Of a stretch of DNA of 64,000 bases, positions 16,456 to 26,518 are shown in pieces; the stretch's first letter is position 1, and the number at the start of each line of letters is the position of its first letter. The notes below the pieces were generated by a model, which did not search any database, was not told the DNA's origin, and saw only the letters and a program-made list of their open reading frames with translations. The translations under genes were made by a program, and so were the position numbers. This DNA comes from Clostridiales bacterium (GTDB lineage Bacteria; Bacillota; Clostridia; Christensenellales; CAG-917). Location: positions 1,465,730 through 1,529,729 of the forward strand of contig CP091734.1 in assembly GCA_022009995.1 (NCBI GenBank). Reading direction: 5' to 3'.

Positions 16456-17811
16456 CTAATTTTCAGCGTTTTCTATGGCGTAGATGGCGAGCGAACATTC
16501 TAAACGATGCCTCATCATCTCGCAACTCAGCTTGTACGGCTTCGTCAGGTCGTGATTGAAGTTATAGCTGTTCGCGACGCAACCGCCGCTGCAATAATAC
16601 TTCGCGGGACACTTTCCGCAATCTTCCTTGGAATACACGTTGATATTTTCAAAGGTTTTCTGGATATCGCGATTGAAAGTGCCGTCCATAACGTTGCCCA
16701 TAAAGAATTTTCCGTCGCCGCCTGCAAACTGGTGACACGGGAAAATGTCGCCCGTCGGCGTGACCGCAACGTACTCTTTGCCCGCACCGCAACCGGTGAG
16801 CCTTTTCGCAACGCACGGACCGTTTTTAAGGTCGATCATATAATGGAAGAAATTGAACCATTTGTCGCCCTTTCTTCTTTCGATATATTCTTCCGACAAC
16901 TCGTCATACTGTTTAAAAATTTCGGGCAGGTCTTTTTCGTGCAATGCAAGCGGACTGTCGTCGGGCAAAACCACGGGTTCAATCGAAATCTGGTCAAACC
17001 CTTCATCGTTCAGCACAAGGACGTCGCGCGAAAAGTCGACGTTATTTTGTGTAAAGGTGCCGCGGATATAGTAACGCTTGTCGCCCCTGACCGCGCGGAA
17101 TTTTTTGGCGTTTTTCAGCGCGATGTCGTAACTTCCCTTGCCGTTCGGCGTGACGCGGAGTTTATCGTGAATTTCACGTCTGCCGTCGATGCTGATAACT
17201 ACGTTATCCATCTCTTCGTTAAGGTATTTTATCGCGTCGTCGTTCAGAAGGACGCCGTTGGTCGTCAAAGTAAATTTGATATCTTTGCCCAAAGACTTCG
17301 CCTTTTCCTTGCCGTACGCCACGATTTTTTTGACGTTATCGAGATTCATCAGCGGTTCGCCGCCGAAAAAGTCGACTTCCAGATTATGGCGTTTCCCGGA
17401 ATTTGCAAACAGGAAATCGAGCGCGGCTTTGCCGACTTCAAACGACATATAGTCGCGCGGGGTGTTGTACGTGCCGTCTTTTGCAAAGCAGTAACTGCAC
17501 CTTAAATTGCAGTCGTGGCAGATATGCAGACACATCGCCTTGATTTCCCCCGACGACGGAAGATTTATCCTGACTTCGGGCGCGTTTAAGACGCCGTCTT
17601 TTTCAAGAAGGTCAAGTTCCGCGTCGATTTCTTTCAGGTCGGACTCCGACAATTTCAGAAAACGCTCGTTTTCGTCGTCCGAAAGCTGCTGATATCTTTT
17701 TTTCGACACTAAAAAAGCAGCCTCGTCCACGTTATGCAGACTGCCGCTTTCTACGTCCCATACAAAGTAAAGCGGGTTACCTTTATGGGTATAGGTAAAA
17801 CAATGTACCAT
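16456..17811 (-). CDS. scfB: Radical SAM SCIFF-peptide maturase
   Basis: A 451-residue radical SAM enzyme that forms thioether cross-links in the SCIFF precursor peptide. The iron-sulfur motif is CNLRCSYC (CxxxCxxC) near residue 100, and a C-terminal SPASM domain shows TGCGAG, FPCHQF, CGKCPAKYYCSGGC and a final KLSCEMM. Length and layout fit the family. ATG at 17809-17811 overlaps the stop of the peptide gene (TAATG). The pair scfA-scfB normally lies next to secD-secF in Clostridia; here the prophage separates them. Confidence 0.93.
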   Translation of the reverse strand: MVHCFTYTHKGNPLYFVWDVESGSLHNVDEAAFLVSKKRYQQLSDDENERFLKLSESDLKEIDAELDLLEKDGVLNAPEVRINLPSSGEIKAMCLHICHDCNLRCSYCFAKDGTYNTPRDYMSFEVGKAALDFLFANSGKRHNLEVDFFGGEPLMNLDNVKKIVAYGKEKAKSLGKDIKFTLTTNGVLLNDDAIKYLNEEMDNVVISIDGRREIHDKLRVTPNGKGSYDIALKNAKKFRAVRGDKRYYIRGTFTQNNVDFSRDVLVLNDEGFDQISIEPVVLPDDSPLALHEKDLPEIFKQYDELSEEYIERRKGDKWFNFFHYMIDLKNGPCVAKRLTGCGAGKEYVAVTPTGDIFPCHQFAGGDGKFFMGNVMDGTFNRDIQKTFENINVYSKEDCGKCPAKYYCSGGCVANSYNFNHDLTKPYKLSCEMMRHRLECSLAIYAIENAEN

Positions 17812-17981
17812 TATTTGCTCTCTTTTTTGGTGTTGATCCTTTCTTCGCGTTGCGCGCAACTTTGATTGCCGACCGTGCAGCTGGTTTTGCAAGCCGATTG
17901 GCAGCTGCTGTTGCATTCTCCGCAACCGATTTTGCCTTCTTTATGTAAGCAAGATTTTACGACGGTGTTAACGTGTTTCAT
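17811..17981 (-). CDS. scfA: SCIFF ribosomal peptide precursor
   Basis: A 56-residue peptide beginning MKHVNTVVKSC with the family-specific block CQSACKTSCTVGNQSC. SCIFF means six cysteines in forty-five residues; here seven cysteines occur in about 32 residues. The ATG follows GGAGGC at good spacing. It is the substrate of ScfB, which is encoded directly downstream with a one-base overlap. The peptide is near-universal in Clostridia, but its role in the cell is not settled. Confidence 0.95.
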   Translation of the reverse strand: MKHVNTVVKSCLHKEGKIGCGECNSSCQSACKTSCTVGNQSCAQREERINTKKESK

Positions 17982-18012
17982 AATAGCCTCCGAAATTTCA
18001 AAAGTTAAATAA

Positions 18013-18041
18013 ATTATACACTATATTATTTATTAGCGCAA
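18013..18041 (-). promoter_or_regulatory. Promoter of scfA-scfB
   Basis: TTGCGC and TATAAT with a 17-bp spacer, about 30 bp upstream of the scfA start. Confidence 0.65.
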
Positions 18042-18060
18042 GTAAAAGTCGCACTTTCCG

Positions 18061-18444
18061 TCACATTTTGTCAAGTTCGTAGCCGTGTTTTTGGCTTTTG
18101 CCGTACTGACGGTCGAAATTTTCCTTGTTTTTACGCATGTATCTTTCGTAAAGTTCCTTCGCGTCCATGCCGCTGTGAATGCACGCCGCGGTGAAAAAAT
18201 GCAGGATATCGACAAGCTCATCCTTGACGTTATCGTCGTTCACGGGCTTCGGGTTTTTCCACCATTTGAAGTTGACTTCCGCAAGGAGTTCCGCAAGTTC
18301 GGATACGATTGCAAGCACTTCTTTTTGTATCCACTCTTCCTTTGAAAATTCAAGATTTCGGTTTTTGATAAGGTCGCTGTCAAAAAGGTTCTGCATGTAA
18401 AAAATGCGTTCCAGCATTTCCATTTCATCAAACTGTTTTTCCAT
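18061..18444 (-). CDS. All-alpha dUTPase-like (dimeric dUTPase/MazG superfamily) protein
   Basis: A 127-residue helical protein with SELAELLAEVNFKWWKN and KDELVDILHFF, the paired acidic helices (ExxE and ExxD) that bind magnesium in all-alpha NTP pyrophosphatases. It probably hydrolyses dUTP or a related nucleotide and keeps the pool clean. GAGGT precedes the ATG. It lies between the M16 peptidase gene and scfA on the same strand. Confidence 0.8.
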   Translation of the reverse strand: MEKQFDEMEMLERIFYMQNLFDSDLIKNRNLEFSKEEWIQKEVLAIVSELAELLAEVNFKWWKNPKPVNDDNVKDELVDILHFFTAACIHSGMDAKELYERYMRKNKENFDRQYGKSQKHGYELDKM

Positions 18445-18473
18445 TAAAAATACCTCATTTGCAAAAAATTTCG

Positions 18474-19733
18474 TTAATTTTTCAGAATATCCAAAAGATT
18501 TTTGTCAATTCTCGGGCCGACGTATCCGACGGTCGCCTTTGACAAATCGTAATTCACGTCGATGGCTTTTCTGACGTCCTCGGGAGTTACCGCGTCGATT
18601 TTCCCGATAAGTTCTTCGACGTCGGCGACTTCGCCCGTGAGCAACGCGTGTTTGCCCAAAAGGTTCATGTTTCCGATGCTTGTTTCCAGCCCGAAAACAA
18701 ACGCGCTTTTTATCTGCGCTTTGCCGCGCAAAAACTCGTCGTCGGTAAGCCCCGTGCGCTTCACTTCTTCGATTTCCTTTCTCACGGCTTCCAAAGCGCG
18801 CTCGACGTTTTGCACGTTCGTTCCGAGATAAATCATGCCGTGTCCCGCTTGTTTGTATGCCGAAAGGTATGAATATACCGAATACGCAAGCCCCAGCCTT
18901 TCGCGGATATGCTGATACAGTCTTCCGCTCATGCCGAATCCGAATGCGGAGTTGAAAATTTTCACGGCGTTGAACGTTTCGTCGTTATACGACGTCGACG
19001 GGAACAGAATATTTATGTTGCTTTGCTCGATTTTTTTAAATTTTTTGACGTAAACGCTGTGGGTTTCGGGGACGTCGATTTTCCTTTTTTTGGATTTTAT
19101 CCTTGTAAAATTCCCGATAAAATACTTTTCCACGATTTCGTCGACCTTTTCAAAGCGGACGTTGCCGGCAACCGCAATCACGGTATTGTCGGCGGTATAT
19201 CTTTCGTCCATATATCTGAAAACGTCGTCGCGCGTGAACGATTTTACGTTTTTCGCACTGCCCAGAATCGGGCGCGCCAAGGGGTGACCTTTGTAAAAAG
19301 CCGTCGACGCGATTTCGTACGACAAATCGTCGGGCGTGTCGTTGCACATTGCGATTTCTTCCAGAATAACGCCCTTTTCTTTTTCAAGCTCGTCCGCGGG
19401 AAACACACTGTTGAAATATATGTCCGACAAAATATCGGCGCAGTTTTCAAAGTCGTTATCGACGCACTGAATGTAATAACAAGTTGCGGTTTTTGAAGTG
19501 TATGCGTTAATGTTCGCGCCCATTGCGTCGGTGTCGGCAACGATGTCGAATGCCGTGCGACGTTTTGTGCCCTTGAACATCGTGTGTTCGATAAAATGCG
19601 AAAGCCCGTTCGTCTTTGGCGTTTCGTTGACGCTGCCCGTGTTTACGAATACGCCGATCGACACGCTGTGCAGTTCGGGCATGTCGTAATACGCAAGAGT
19701 TAATCCGTTTTTATATTTTTTTAATTTTTTCAT
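18474..19733 (-). CDS. M16 family zinc peptidase (MlpA/YmxG-like)
   Basis: A 419-residue processing-type peptidase. The inverted zinc motif is HFIEH (HxxEH) in GLSHFIEHTMFKGTKRR, with the distal glutamate expected in the ENCADILSDIYF region; the second half is the inactive M16 domain. In Bacillus the ortholog sits beside the deacetylase-like ylxY, as here. ATG at 19731-19733 is used; an in-frame ATG at 19769 would add 12 residues that look untypical. Confidence 0.85.
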   Translation of the reverse strand: MKKLKKYKNGLTLAYYDMPELHSVSIGVFVNTGSVNETPKTNGLSHFIEHTMFKGTKRRTAFDIVADTDAMGANINAYTSKTATCYYIQCVDNDFENCADILSDIYFNSVFPADELEKEKGVILEEIAMCNDTPDDLSYEIASTAFYKGHPLARPILGSAKNVKSFTRDDVFRYMDERYTADNTVIAVAGNVRFEKVDEIVEKYFIGNFTRIKSKKRKIDVPETHSVYVKKFKKIEQSNINILFPSTSYNDETFNAVKIFNSAFGFGMSGRLYQHIRERLGLAYSVYSYLSAYKQAGHGMIYLGTNVQNVERALEAVRKEIEEVKRTGLTDDEFLRGKAQIKSAFVFGLETSIGNMNLLGKHALLTGEVADVEELIGKIDAVTPEDVRKAIDVNYDLSKATVGYVGPRIDKNLLDILKN

Positions 19734-19786
19734 ATTTGATATTTTATCATAAGGCGCGACTATTTTCAATCAAAATCGCATTGAAA

Positions 19787-20494
19787 TTAAATTACGTCGG
19801 ACACCGCCGCCGCCTCGAAACCCGACGCTTTCACGTATTCCAGAATTTTCGGCAACGCTTCGAGCGTGTGCGCCGTCGGATGCATCAGAATAAGGTCGCC
19901 CGCGGCAAGGTCTTTTATCGCGCGGGAAAACGTGAGAGACGGGTTTTTATCCCGCCAATCTACGGTGTCCCTTGTCCACATTATCACCTTGTAGCCGTAT
20001 TCGTCGCAAACCTTGTTCATATTATCGCCCATTTCCCCCGAAGGCGGCGCAAACAGCCGCGACGGCTCGCGCCCCGTGATTTCTTTCAGCAACCGTTCGG
20101 TAACGAGAATTTCCTTTTTGTTTTCTTCCTTGCTCAGTTTTTTGTGGTTTTTATGATTATATCCGTGATTTCCGAGTTCGAACCCCATATCCGAAAGTTT
20201 TCTGACAACGTCGGGATTGGCAGCCGCCCAACTGCCGCCGATAAAAAACGTCGTGTTGAAATTATATTTTTTGAAAAGTTCCGCCATCGGCAGGACGTAT
20301 TCCGTCCCCCAATACACGTTTATCATAAGACAGATTTTTCTTTCTTCGCGCGAGCCTTTGTATATCGGCGCATAGGTTTCTTTTTCTTTCTGCACCGCAT
20401 AAAACCCTCCCGAAAACGCCCCGACGACGACAATCGCCAGCATAAAAACAATCGCAACGTTTGAAAGCAACTCATACTTTTTCGCTTTTTTCAT
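19787..20494 (-). CDS. Polysaccharide-deacetylase-like membrane protein (YlxY-like)
   Basis: A 235-residue NodB-fold protein with an N-terminal membrane helix. The family motif 1 (T/S-F-D-D-G or F-D-V-x-W-G) is replaced by INVYWG, so the catalytic aspartate is an asparagine. Motif 2 (NHGYNHKNH) keeps the two zinc histidines, and motif 3 is FAPPSGEMGD. It may therefore have altered or no deacetylase activity. Position beside the M16 peptidase matches ylxY of Bacillus, linked to sporulation. Confidence 0.8.
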   Translation of the reverse strand: MKKAKKYELLSNVAIVFMLAIVVVGAFSGGFYAVQKEKETYAPIYKGSREERKICLMINVYWGTEYVLPMAELFKKYNFNTTFFIGGSWAAANPDVVRKLSDMGFELGNHGYNHKNHKKLSKEENKKEILVTERLLKEITGREPSRLFAPPSGEMGDNMNKVCDEYGYKVIMWTRDTVDWRDKNPSLTFSRAIKDLAAGDLILMHPTAHTLEALPKILEYVKASGFEAAAVSDVI

Positions 20495-20540
20495 ACGAAA
20501 GTATATGAGATTATTAAATTAAATATGTTTTTTCCAAAAC

Positions 20541-20563
20541 AAAAGCACCCGAACGGGTGCTTT
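20541..20563. terminator. Hairpin terminator before ylxY-like gene
   Basis: AAAGCACCC pairs with GGGTGCTTT, with A and T tracts on both sides. A second similar hairpin (GCACCC/GGGTGC) lies at 20702-20724. Confidence 0.6.
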
Positions 20564-20575
20564 AATAACTCGTCG

Positions 20576-20860
20576 TAAAAGGCGAGAATTTGATGTCTTT
20601 AAGCCCCACAAGTACACAGTATCTTGTGGGGACCCCTATCACTCCTCGCAATGGCATAAAACAAGTACGTTCTTCCTTTGAAGTTTTATTTCCCCAAAAC
20701 AAAAGCACCCTTGTGGGGTGCTTAAATTTCAAATAGTCTTAAAAGTCAGAATTTTGATGAGATTTTGATGTTTCTTGGCAAGTTCTTACGAGGGCGCGTA
20801 CTTTGGCGTACGTAACCGAGTAAGGTTTTGCCAAAAACTCAAAAGGTCGCTAAATTATGA
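20576..20860. repeat. Composite dispersed repeat, copy 2, downstream of efp
   Basis: Contains the GGCGAGAATTTGATG segment, the CCCCACAAG...CTTGTGGGG hairpin (20603-20636), a partial CTCGCAATGGCATAAA tail, and a 110-bp module (about 20749-20858) almost identical to 42469-42578. The module holds nested inverted repeats (TTGGCAA...TTGCCAA, CTTAC...GTAAG). It begins at the efp stop codon. No gene. Confidence 0.7.
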
Positions 20861-20863
20861 CTT

Positions 20864-21427
20864 TTACACACGGGACATGTATTCACCCGTGCGCGTATCA
20901 ACCCTTATAGTATCGCCCTGGTTCACGAAGAAAGGCACCTGGATGATATAGCCGGTTTCAAGCGTTGCGGGTTTGCTGCCGCCGGTTGCCGTGTCGCCCT
21001 TTACACCGGGTTCGCAGAAGGTGATTTCCAGTTCGACAAAGTTAGGCGCTTCGACGGAGATGGGGCTGCCGTTGAAGAAAGCGATGTTTGCGGTCATATT
21101 TTCCTTAATGAAGTTGAGCGTATCGCCAAGCAAGTCTTTCATGATGGGGATTTGTTCATACGTATCCTGATCCATGAAGTAGTAAAGTTCGCCGTCGTTG
21201 TAAAGGTATTGCATTTCTTTACGCTCGATATGAGCAAGCTCGAACTTATCGACGGGGTTGAAAGTACGCTCCAAAACAGCGCCCGTAATAATGTTTTTAA
21301 TTTTGGTGCGGACAAATGCCGCTCCTTTGCCGGGTTTAACGTGCTGGAAATCTACGATAATGAAGATATTGTTGCCGTCTTGAAAGGTGATACCTTTTCT
21401 GAAATCGCCCGCAGTAACAAATGCCAT
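20864..21427 (-). CDS. efp: Elongation factor P
   Basis: A 187-residue EF-P, which helps the ribosome through polyproline stretches. All three beta-barrel domains are present; the modification loop reads KPGKGAAF with the lysine at the expected place, and the C-terminus has the EF-P signature ([20 protein letters not shown]). AGGAGG precedes the ATG. It is coupled to the Xaa-Pro peptidase upstream, a common clostridial pair. Confidence 0.97.
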   Translation of the reverse strand: MAFVTAGDFRKGITFQDGNNIFIIVDFQHVKPGKGAAFVRTKIKNIITGAVLERTFNPVDKFELAHIERKEMQYLYNDGELYYFMDQDTYEQIPIMKDLLGDTLNFIKENMTANIAFFNGSPISVEAPNFVELEITFCEPGVKGDTATGGSKPATLETGYIIQVPFFVNQGDTIRVDTRTGEYMSRV

Positions 21428-21443
21428 AAGAACCTCCTGTATT

Positions 21444-22491
21444 TTACAAAATCAATAGTTTTTTATCCAAGCGACTGATGACGTTGCATCCGTCGTTTTC
21501 AACAATAATAAGATCTTCGACTCTCACGCCGTACAAGCCTTCCATATAGACGCCGGGCTCAACCGTGACGACCATATTCTTTTTGAGTACGGTTTCGGAA
21601 GTCGAGTTTTCAAAAGGATGCTCGTGAATTTCAACGCCGACGCCGTGTCCGGTGCTGTGGGTGAAATAATTGTCAAGCCCTTTCGATTTAAGGTAATCGC
21701 GCGCGGCTTTGTCAACGTCCGACGCTTTGACGCCGGCGCGCACTGCCTCGATGCCTTTATAGTTTGCCTGCAAAACCGCCTCGTAAACGTCCTTGAAATC
21801 GTTTCCGGGATCGCCGAAAGCGAACGTCCTTGTGATGTCGCTGCAATAGCCCTTGTATTTACAACCGAAGTCGATCGTAACGGGCATACCTTCTTTAAGG
21901 TGCGTGTCACCCGCGTGAGCGTGCGGCTTGCTGGTGTTTGCGCCGAATGCGACGATCGTCGTGAACGCAAGGCCGTCCGCGCCGAGCTTACGCATCTGAT
22001 ATTCGAGTTCCGAAGAAAGTTGTTTCGGTAACGCCCGCTTTAACTTTTTTAAGCATTCTCGTGAAAGCCTTGTCGTTGATTGCCGCCGCTTTTTTGATGA
22101 GCGAAAGTTCCTCACGGGTTTTTACCATGCGCGCTTCGTCCAAAGCGTTATCGACAGGCACGAGTTTTACGCCGTCGAAAGCGTTTGCCATCGCCGAATA
22201 GGTGTTGAAAGAAACGTATTTCCCCTCAAAACCCAAGGTTTTTATATTAAACTTCCGGACGTATTCCGCAATCGTCGAAAAGACGTTGCTGCTTTTCACC
22301 GTTACGACTTCCGCAAGGTCGCCGCAGGCAGCCGTCGCTTCTTCGGTGTAGCGGCTGTCGGTGAAATACAACGCAGAGTCTTTCGTCAGAAGAATGAAAG
22401 CCGCGTCGTTAATATACCCCGAAAGATAAAAAGTGCCGGGTTCCGACGTGATGAGCGCGCCGTCAACGCCTTTGAAGTTTGAAAATCGCAT
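21444..22491 (-). CDS. Xaa-Pro peptidase, M24 family (frameshifted in this sequence)
   Basis: A creatinase-fold aminopeptidase of about 349 residues that removes residues before proline. The C-terminal metal ligands are present: [19 protein letters not shown] (two Asp), [16 protein letters not shown] (His) and VTVEPGVY (Glu), with the last Glu in RVEDLIIV. The frame changes near 22020 within GAAACAA, between the N-terminal domain and the [15 protein letters not shown] helix. It sits directly upstream of efp. Confidence 0.9.
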
Positions 22492-22511
22492 TCAAGTTTT
22501 TCATAACGTAT

Positions 22512-22541
22512 ATTATAACACAATATCTTGTACTTTGTAAA
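22512..22541 (-). promoter_or_regulatory. Promoter of the Xaa-Pro peptidase-efp unit
   Basis: TTTACA and TATAAT with an 18-bp spacer, about 20 bp before the start codon. Confidence 0.6.
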
Positions 22542-22564
22542 ACGTTTCGGACGCAAAAGGCAAG

Positions 22565-23415
22565 TTAAACAAGCCGAAAATACTCGTCTTTCATCGTTTT
22601 TGCGTCTTCCGCCTGCGTGCCCGCGCTTTCCGACAAAACGTAAGGCGTGAGTTTGTAATCGAAAAACACCCTCGCAAGGGGCGGAAATTCGGGACCGTAA
22701 ACGTCGTCGTCGAAAGTCAGATGCTTGACCTCGCCCTTGCCGCTAAACATAATTTTGGAAAAGTGAACGTGCATATTTTCCGTCTTTTCGCGGCCGACAC
22801 CGTTCAAAAGTTTTTTGATGACGTTTTCGTAGTCTTCATAGGTTTTAAGCCCGCCGAGAGAGCGCGCGTTAAGATGACCGAAATCAATGCAGGGATAATA
22901 ACTTTCGTCAATGTTGGAGATACGAATTATCTCGTCCAAATCGCCGATTTGTGCAAATTTCCCATTGTTTCGGGACAAATTATGAAATTTTCGTATCCTT
23001 CGGATTTTTTGACGTCCTTAAAAATCGTCAGTCTTTTTATGATGTTTTCAAGCGCGACTTCGCGTTTTTGTTTGGTTTCCGTACCGCTGTGGAAAACAAC
23101 CCTGTTGCCGCCCATAAACCCCAGAATTCTCATACTGTCCAAAAGGTAATTAAACCCGTTTTTTTCGCCCTTTTCGTCGTCGGGATTTGCAAAGTTTATG
23201 AAGTACGGAGCGTGCGCCGTGATTTCCACGCCGTATTTTTGCGCCTCGGCGCCGATGAGTTTTGCGGTGTTTTCGCCCATAAGGACACCTTTACCGAAAG
23301 AGTATTCGTAAATATCGAGTCCTCTTTCTTTCACCCATTTCGGGGCTTCGACCGTCGATTTATGTCCTTCGTTGTAAAAGCTTTCGCTGTTTCCGCTTGG
23401 TCCGAATTTTATCAT
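22565..23415 (-). CDS. Endonuclease IV-type AP endonuclease (frameshifted in this sequence)
   Basis: A TIM-barrel AP endonuclease of about 283 residues for base-excision repair. Zinc-site motifs appear in order: ITAHAPYFINFA, NRVVFHSGT, FIICPETMGK, YPCIDFGHLNARS, MHVHFSKI and VLSESAGTQAEDA. A missing base near 22958 (GGGAAATTT) separates PETMG from KFAQIGDLDE. The ATG overlaps the ribF stop (ATGA), so it is the last gene of the rimP-ribF operon. Confidence 0.9.
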
Positions 23416-24319
23416 AAGTTCCTGTTTGTCATTTTCGCGACTTCCAGGTCTTTCCCGATCTGATCGCGAACTTCCCATTCCGAATTGAATTTTTTAATAT
23501 CGCGGATTTTGCTGTAAAAATACACGGTGATATATTTATCGTACAAATTCCCCTTGTAATCCACCAAAAAACTTTCGATTGTCAAAGAGTAGTCGTTGAA
23601 AGTCGGTTTGCTGCCGATATTCGTGACGGAATTGTAAATATATCCGTCCACTTCGACCGTAGTTGCGTAAACGCCTTCCGAATGACGGCTTTTTCGTCGG
23701 GCAGGAAAAGGTTTGCAGTCGGAAAACCGAATTCGCGACCGCGCCCGAAACAATGCACGACGTCGCCCGAAATCATATAAGGACGCCCCATAAGCTGGTT
23801 TGCAAGACGCATACGCCCTTCCGACAGATATTTTCTGATTAAGTTACTGCTGATTTTGTCGCCGTTGTCCGTGCAAAGATACGGCACGATTTTCAGCGGA
23901 ATTCCACGCGTTTTCAGGTAATATTTCAAAAAATCCACGTCGCCGCTGCCCTTGTAGCCGAAAGTATAGTCCGCGCCGCAAACGACGGCTTTTACCTTGA
24001 AATTCATCGCAATGCTTACGATGAAATCTTCGCGAGAGGTGCGCGCGTATTCGTAATCCATCGTTTTGCCGATGACGACGTCAACTCCGAGTTCCTCAAA
24101 AATTCTCGTGCGTTCCTCAAACGTGAACACCATTTTCGTGTCCCGACCGTAATAAGAGAACGGATTGTTTCTGAAAGTGAACACGGCAAGTTCGATACCC
24201 ATATCGTCCGCAAGTTTTTTTGCTTCCGAAATAAGATGGACGTGTCCCCTGTGCACGCTGTCGAATAATCCGAGCGCAAGCACTATTTCTTTGTCGTAAC
24301 TTTGTTCGACGATTCTCAT
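23412..24319 (-). CDS. ribF: Bifunctional riboflavin kinase/FAD synthetase (frameshifted in this sequence)
   Basis: About 302 residues. The N-terminal adenylyltransferase has LGLFDSVHRGH (the HxGH nucleotide motif) and SSNLIRKYLSEG; the C-terminal kinase has GRGREFGFPTANL and, after the shift, GVYATTVEVDG. An extra base in a five-T run near 23692 separates the two frames; removing it reads through LPDEKSRHSEGVYAT. Start and stop overlap truB and nfo as ATGA. Confidence 0.93.
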
Positions 24320-25180
24320 AAAAGCCTCGTTCTGACAGTAAGGCAGCCGTTTTCTTCGACGCCTATTCCCAGAAGTTCGCCCCTGACGTAAACGGTAAAG
24401 TTGCCCTCGGGCAGTTTTCTGAGTTTGACCTTAACCCCGTTCAGAACTTTTTCCGACAACGGCTCCGGCACGTTGAAACGCTTGAAGTCCGAAAGGAAAA
24501 ATCCGACGGGCAAAATATATTTTTCGGGATTTTCGCTGATTTCGTCAAACGTTACCGCGTCCGCGATTTCAAACTTTCCCGATTTCAATCTTATTATAAA
24601 CGACATATACCCGACCGTACCGAGCGCAGCCGCGATATCTCTCACGATACTTCTTACGTAAGTCCCCGACGAGCAGGTTATTTCAAAAACGAAATTGCCG
24701 TCTTCGACGTATAAAAGTTCGATGTTAAAAATTTCGACTTCGCGCGCGGAAAGCGTGAAATCTTTGCCTTCTCTCGCCAAGTCGTACGCACGTTTTCCGT
24801 TGACGGAAATGCTGCTGTAATTTGGCGGCAGTTGTGCAATTTTCCCGATAAATTTCGGCAAAACCGTCAAAATTTCTTCTTTTGTCGGAATTTTGTCGCA
24901 AGTTTTTGTAATTTCCAAAACTGTCCAAAGTGTCGGTTTCGACGCCGAACTTAAACCCTGCGCGATAAACTTTCACGCTTTCGTCGGTGTACGGAAACAG
25001 CCTTGCGCCTTTGCCGATCGCAACGGGAAGCACGCCCGCTCCGCCCGGATCCAACGTGCCGAGATGACCGACTTTGACCTTTTCGCCGTAATGTTTTTTC
25101 AGGATTCCCCTGACTTTCACAACGACGTCGGACGAAGTCATAAACGATGGTTTCAATACGTTGATAAATCCGTCGGGCAT
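24316..25180 (-). CDS. truB: tRNA pseudouridine-55 synthase (frameshifted in this sequence)
   Basis: About 288 residues. The catalytic motif is VGHLGTLDPGGAGVLPVAIG with the active-site Asp, followed by TDTLDS, SAREVEIF and CSSGTYVRSIVRDIA. One T too many (or two missing) near 24920 splits the gene. It makes the universal T-loop pseudouridine. It is one base from the nrnA stop and overlaps ribF. Confidence 0.94.
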
Positions 25181-25181
25181 A

Positions 25182-26169
25182 CTAAATCTCGTCCCTTGCA
25201 GATTTCAGAAGTTTGTCGACGACGTCTTCGTAATAGCCCGAGAGCCTGCAACCGGCAGCCCTTTCGTGTCCGCCCCCGCCAAACGTTACGGCAATAGCAG
25301 ACGCGTCGTAAGGCGCTTTCGTGCGGATACTTACCTTGTAATACTTATCCCCGACTTCGCTCACCGCAAACGCGACTTTCACGCTTGCGACGTCGATAAG
25401 TTCGTTAATGATGCCGTCGGTGACCGCCGTCGAAGTGCCGGTTTCCGAAAAGTCCGTCGTTTTAAAGGTCATTATGCCGATTTGTCCGTCGTCGAAAAAC
25501 CTTGTATTATTCATTGCGCGGGCTTTCAGTTTATAGCGACCTTCGGTCTGCGACTTCATCATCGTATAAATTATAAAGTGGCTGTCAACGCCGTACGCAA
25601 GCAGTTTCCCCGCGACTTCCAGCGTGTTTTTTGTTGTATTGTCAAAAGAGAACGCGCCCGTATCCCCGACTATTGCCGAGAACAAAAGCGTCGCGATTTC
25701 TTTGTCGAACAGGTCGCGGTTTGCGTTTTCGGACAAGCACGAAATCACGTCGGCCATAATCTCCGCAGTTGCACCCGCGTTTGCGTCGCACACCGTGAAG
25801 TCGGCAAAGTTACGGTTTGTTTTGTGATGGTCGATGACAAGCGTTCTTTTTTGCATTTTTGAAATACTTCCCGACAACGTTGAAGCGGTCGGGATCGTTG
25901 CAGTCGACGGCAACGCAAACGTCGTATTTTTTGAACTTGTCGCCTTCGCACTCGTTGACGACTTTTACCGAAGATAAAAACATCAGTCTTTCGGGCGGGT
26001 TGTCGTCGCAATACACGTCGCATCTTTTCCCGAGTTTTTTGAGCGCAAGACGAAGCGACAGCGCGCTGCCGAGAGTGTCGCTGTCGGGATTTACGTGGCA
26101 CAAAAGCGCGACGCTTTCAGCCCCGTCGAAAAAGGAAACGAATTTATAAATCACCGATTTTTCAATCAT
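25182..26169 (-). CDS. nrnA: NanoRNase/pAp phosphatase, DHH family (frameshifted in this sequence)
   Basis: About 329 residues. Motifs: CHVNPDSDTLGSAL, VAVDCNDPDRF, VIDHHKTN (DHH) and the C-terminal DHHA1 GGGGHERAAGC. It degrades very short RNAs and 3'-phosphoadenosine-5'-phosphate. An extra A in a six-base run near 25850 breaks the frame just before RTLVIDHHK. The start overlaps the rbfA end, the usual order infB-rbfA-nrnA-truB-ribF. Confidence 0.94.
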
Positions 26170-26518
26170 TTTGTTCCTTATCGTGAATTTCCTTCAATAA
26201 TTTATCGATTTTCATACCGTACTCGATGCTCGTGTCGAGGATAAAGGTAAGCTCGGGCATATTTCTTATATCCATTGCGGATTTAAGTTCGTTCCTGATG
26301 AAGCCCGACGCGTCGTTCAGAACTTTGAGCGCGCCCTTTACGTCGTCGATATTGAGCATACTGACGTACACTTTTGCGAATTTAAGGTCGGAAGTCGTGC
26401 GTGCGGACGTAACGCTGATGAGCCCGCCTTTCAGACGGGGATCAGACAGTTTATTGTTGATTATCTCTGCCGTGCGACGCTCGATTTCCGAATTTATCCG
26501 CGCGATTTTACTATTCAT
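26162..26518 (-). CDS. rbfA: Ribosome-binding factor A
   Basis: A 118-residue KH-type protein for 16S rRNA 5'-end maturation. The block [20 protein letters not shown] and the C-terminal [19 protein letters not shown] are typical. It overlaps infB at its start and nrnA at its end. Frame intact. Confidence 0.95.
   Translation of the reverse strand: MNSKIARINSEIERRTAEIINNKLSDPRLKGGLISVTSARTTSDLKFAKVYVSMLNIDDVKGALKVLNDASGFIRNELKSAMDIRNMPELTFILDTSIEYGMKIDKLLKEIHDKEQND

Noticed and set aside
17340..17365. A second CTGATGA on the minus strand as a hammerhead core
   Set aside because: It lies within scfB coding sequence and no GAAA box or flanking stems follow.
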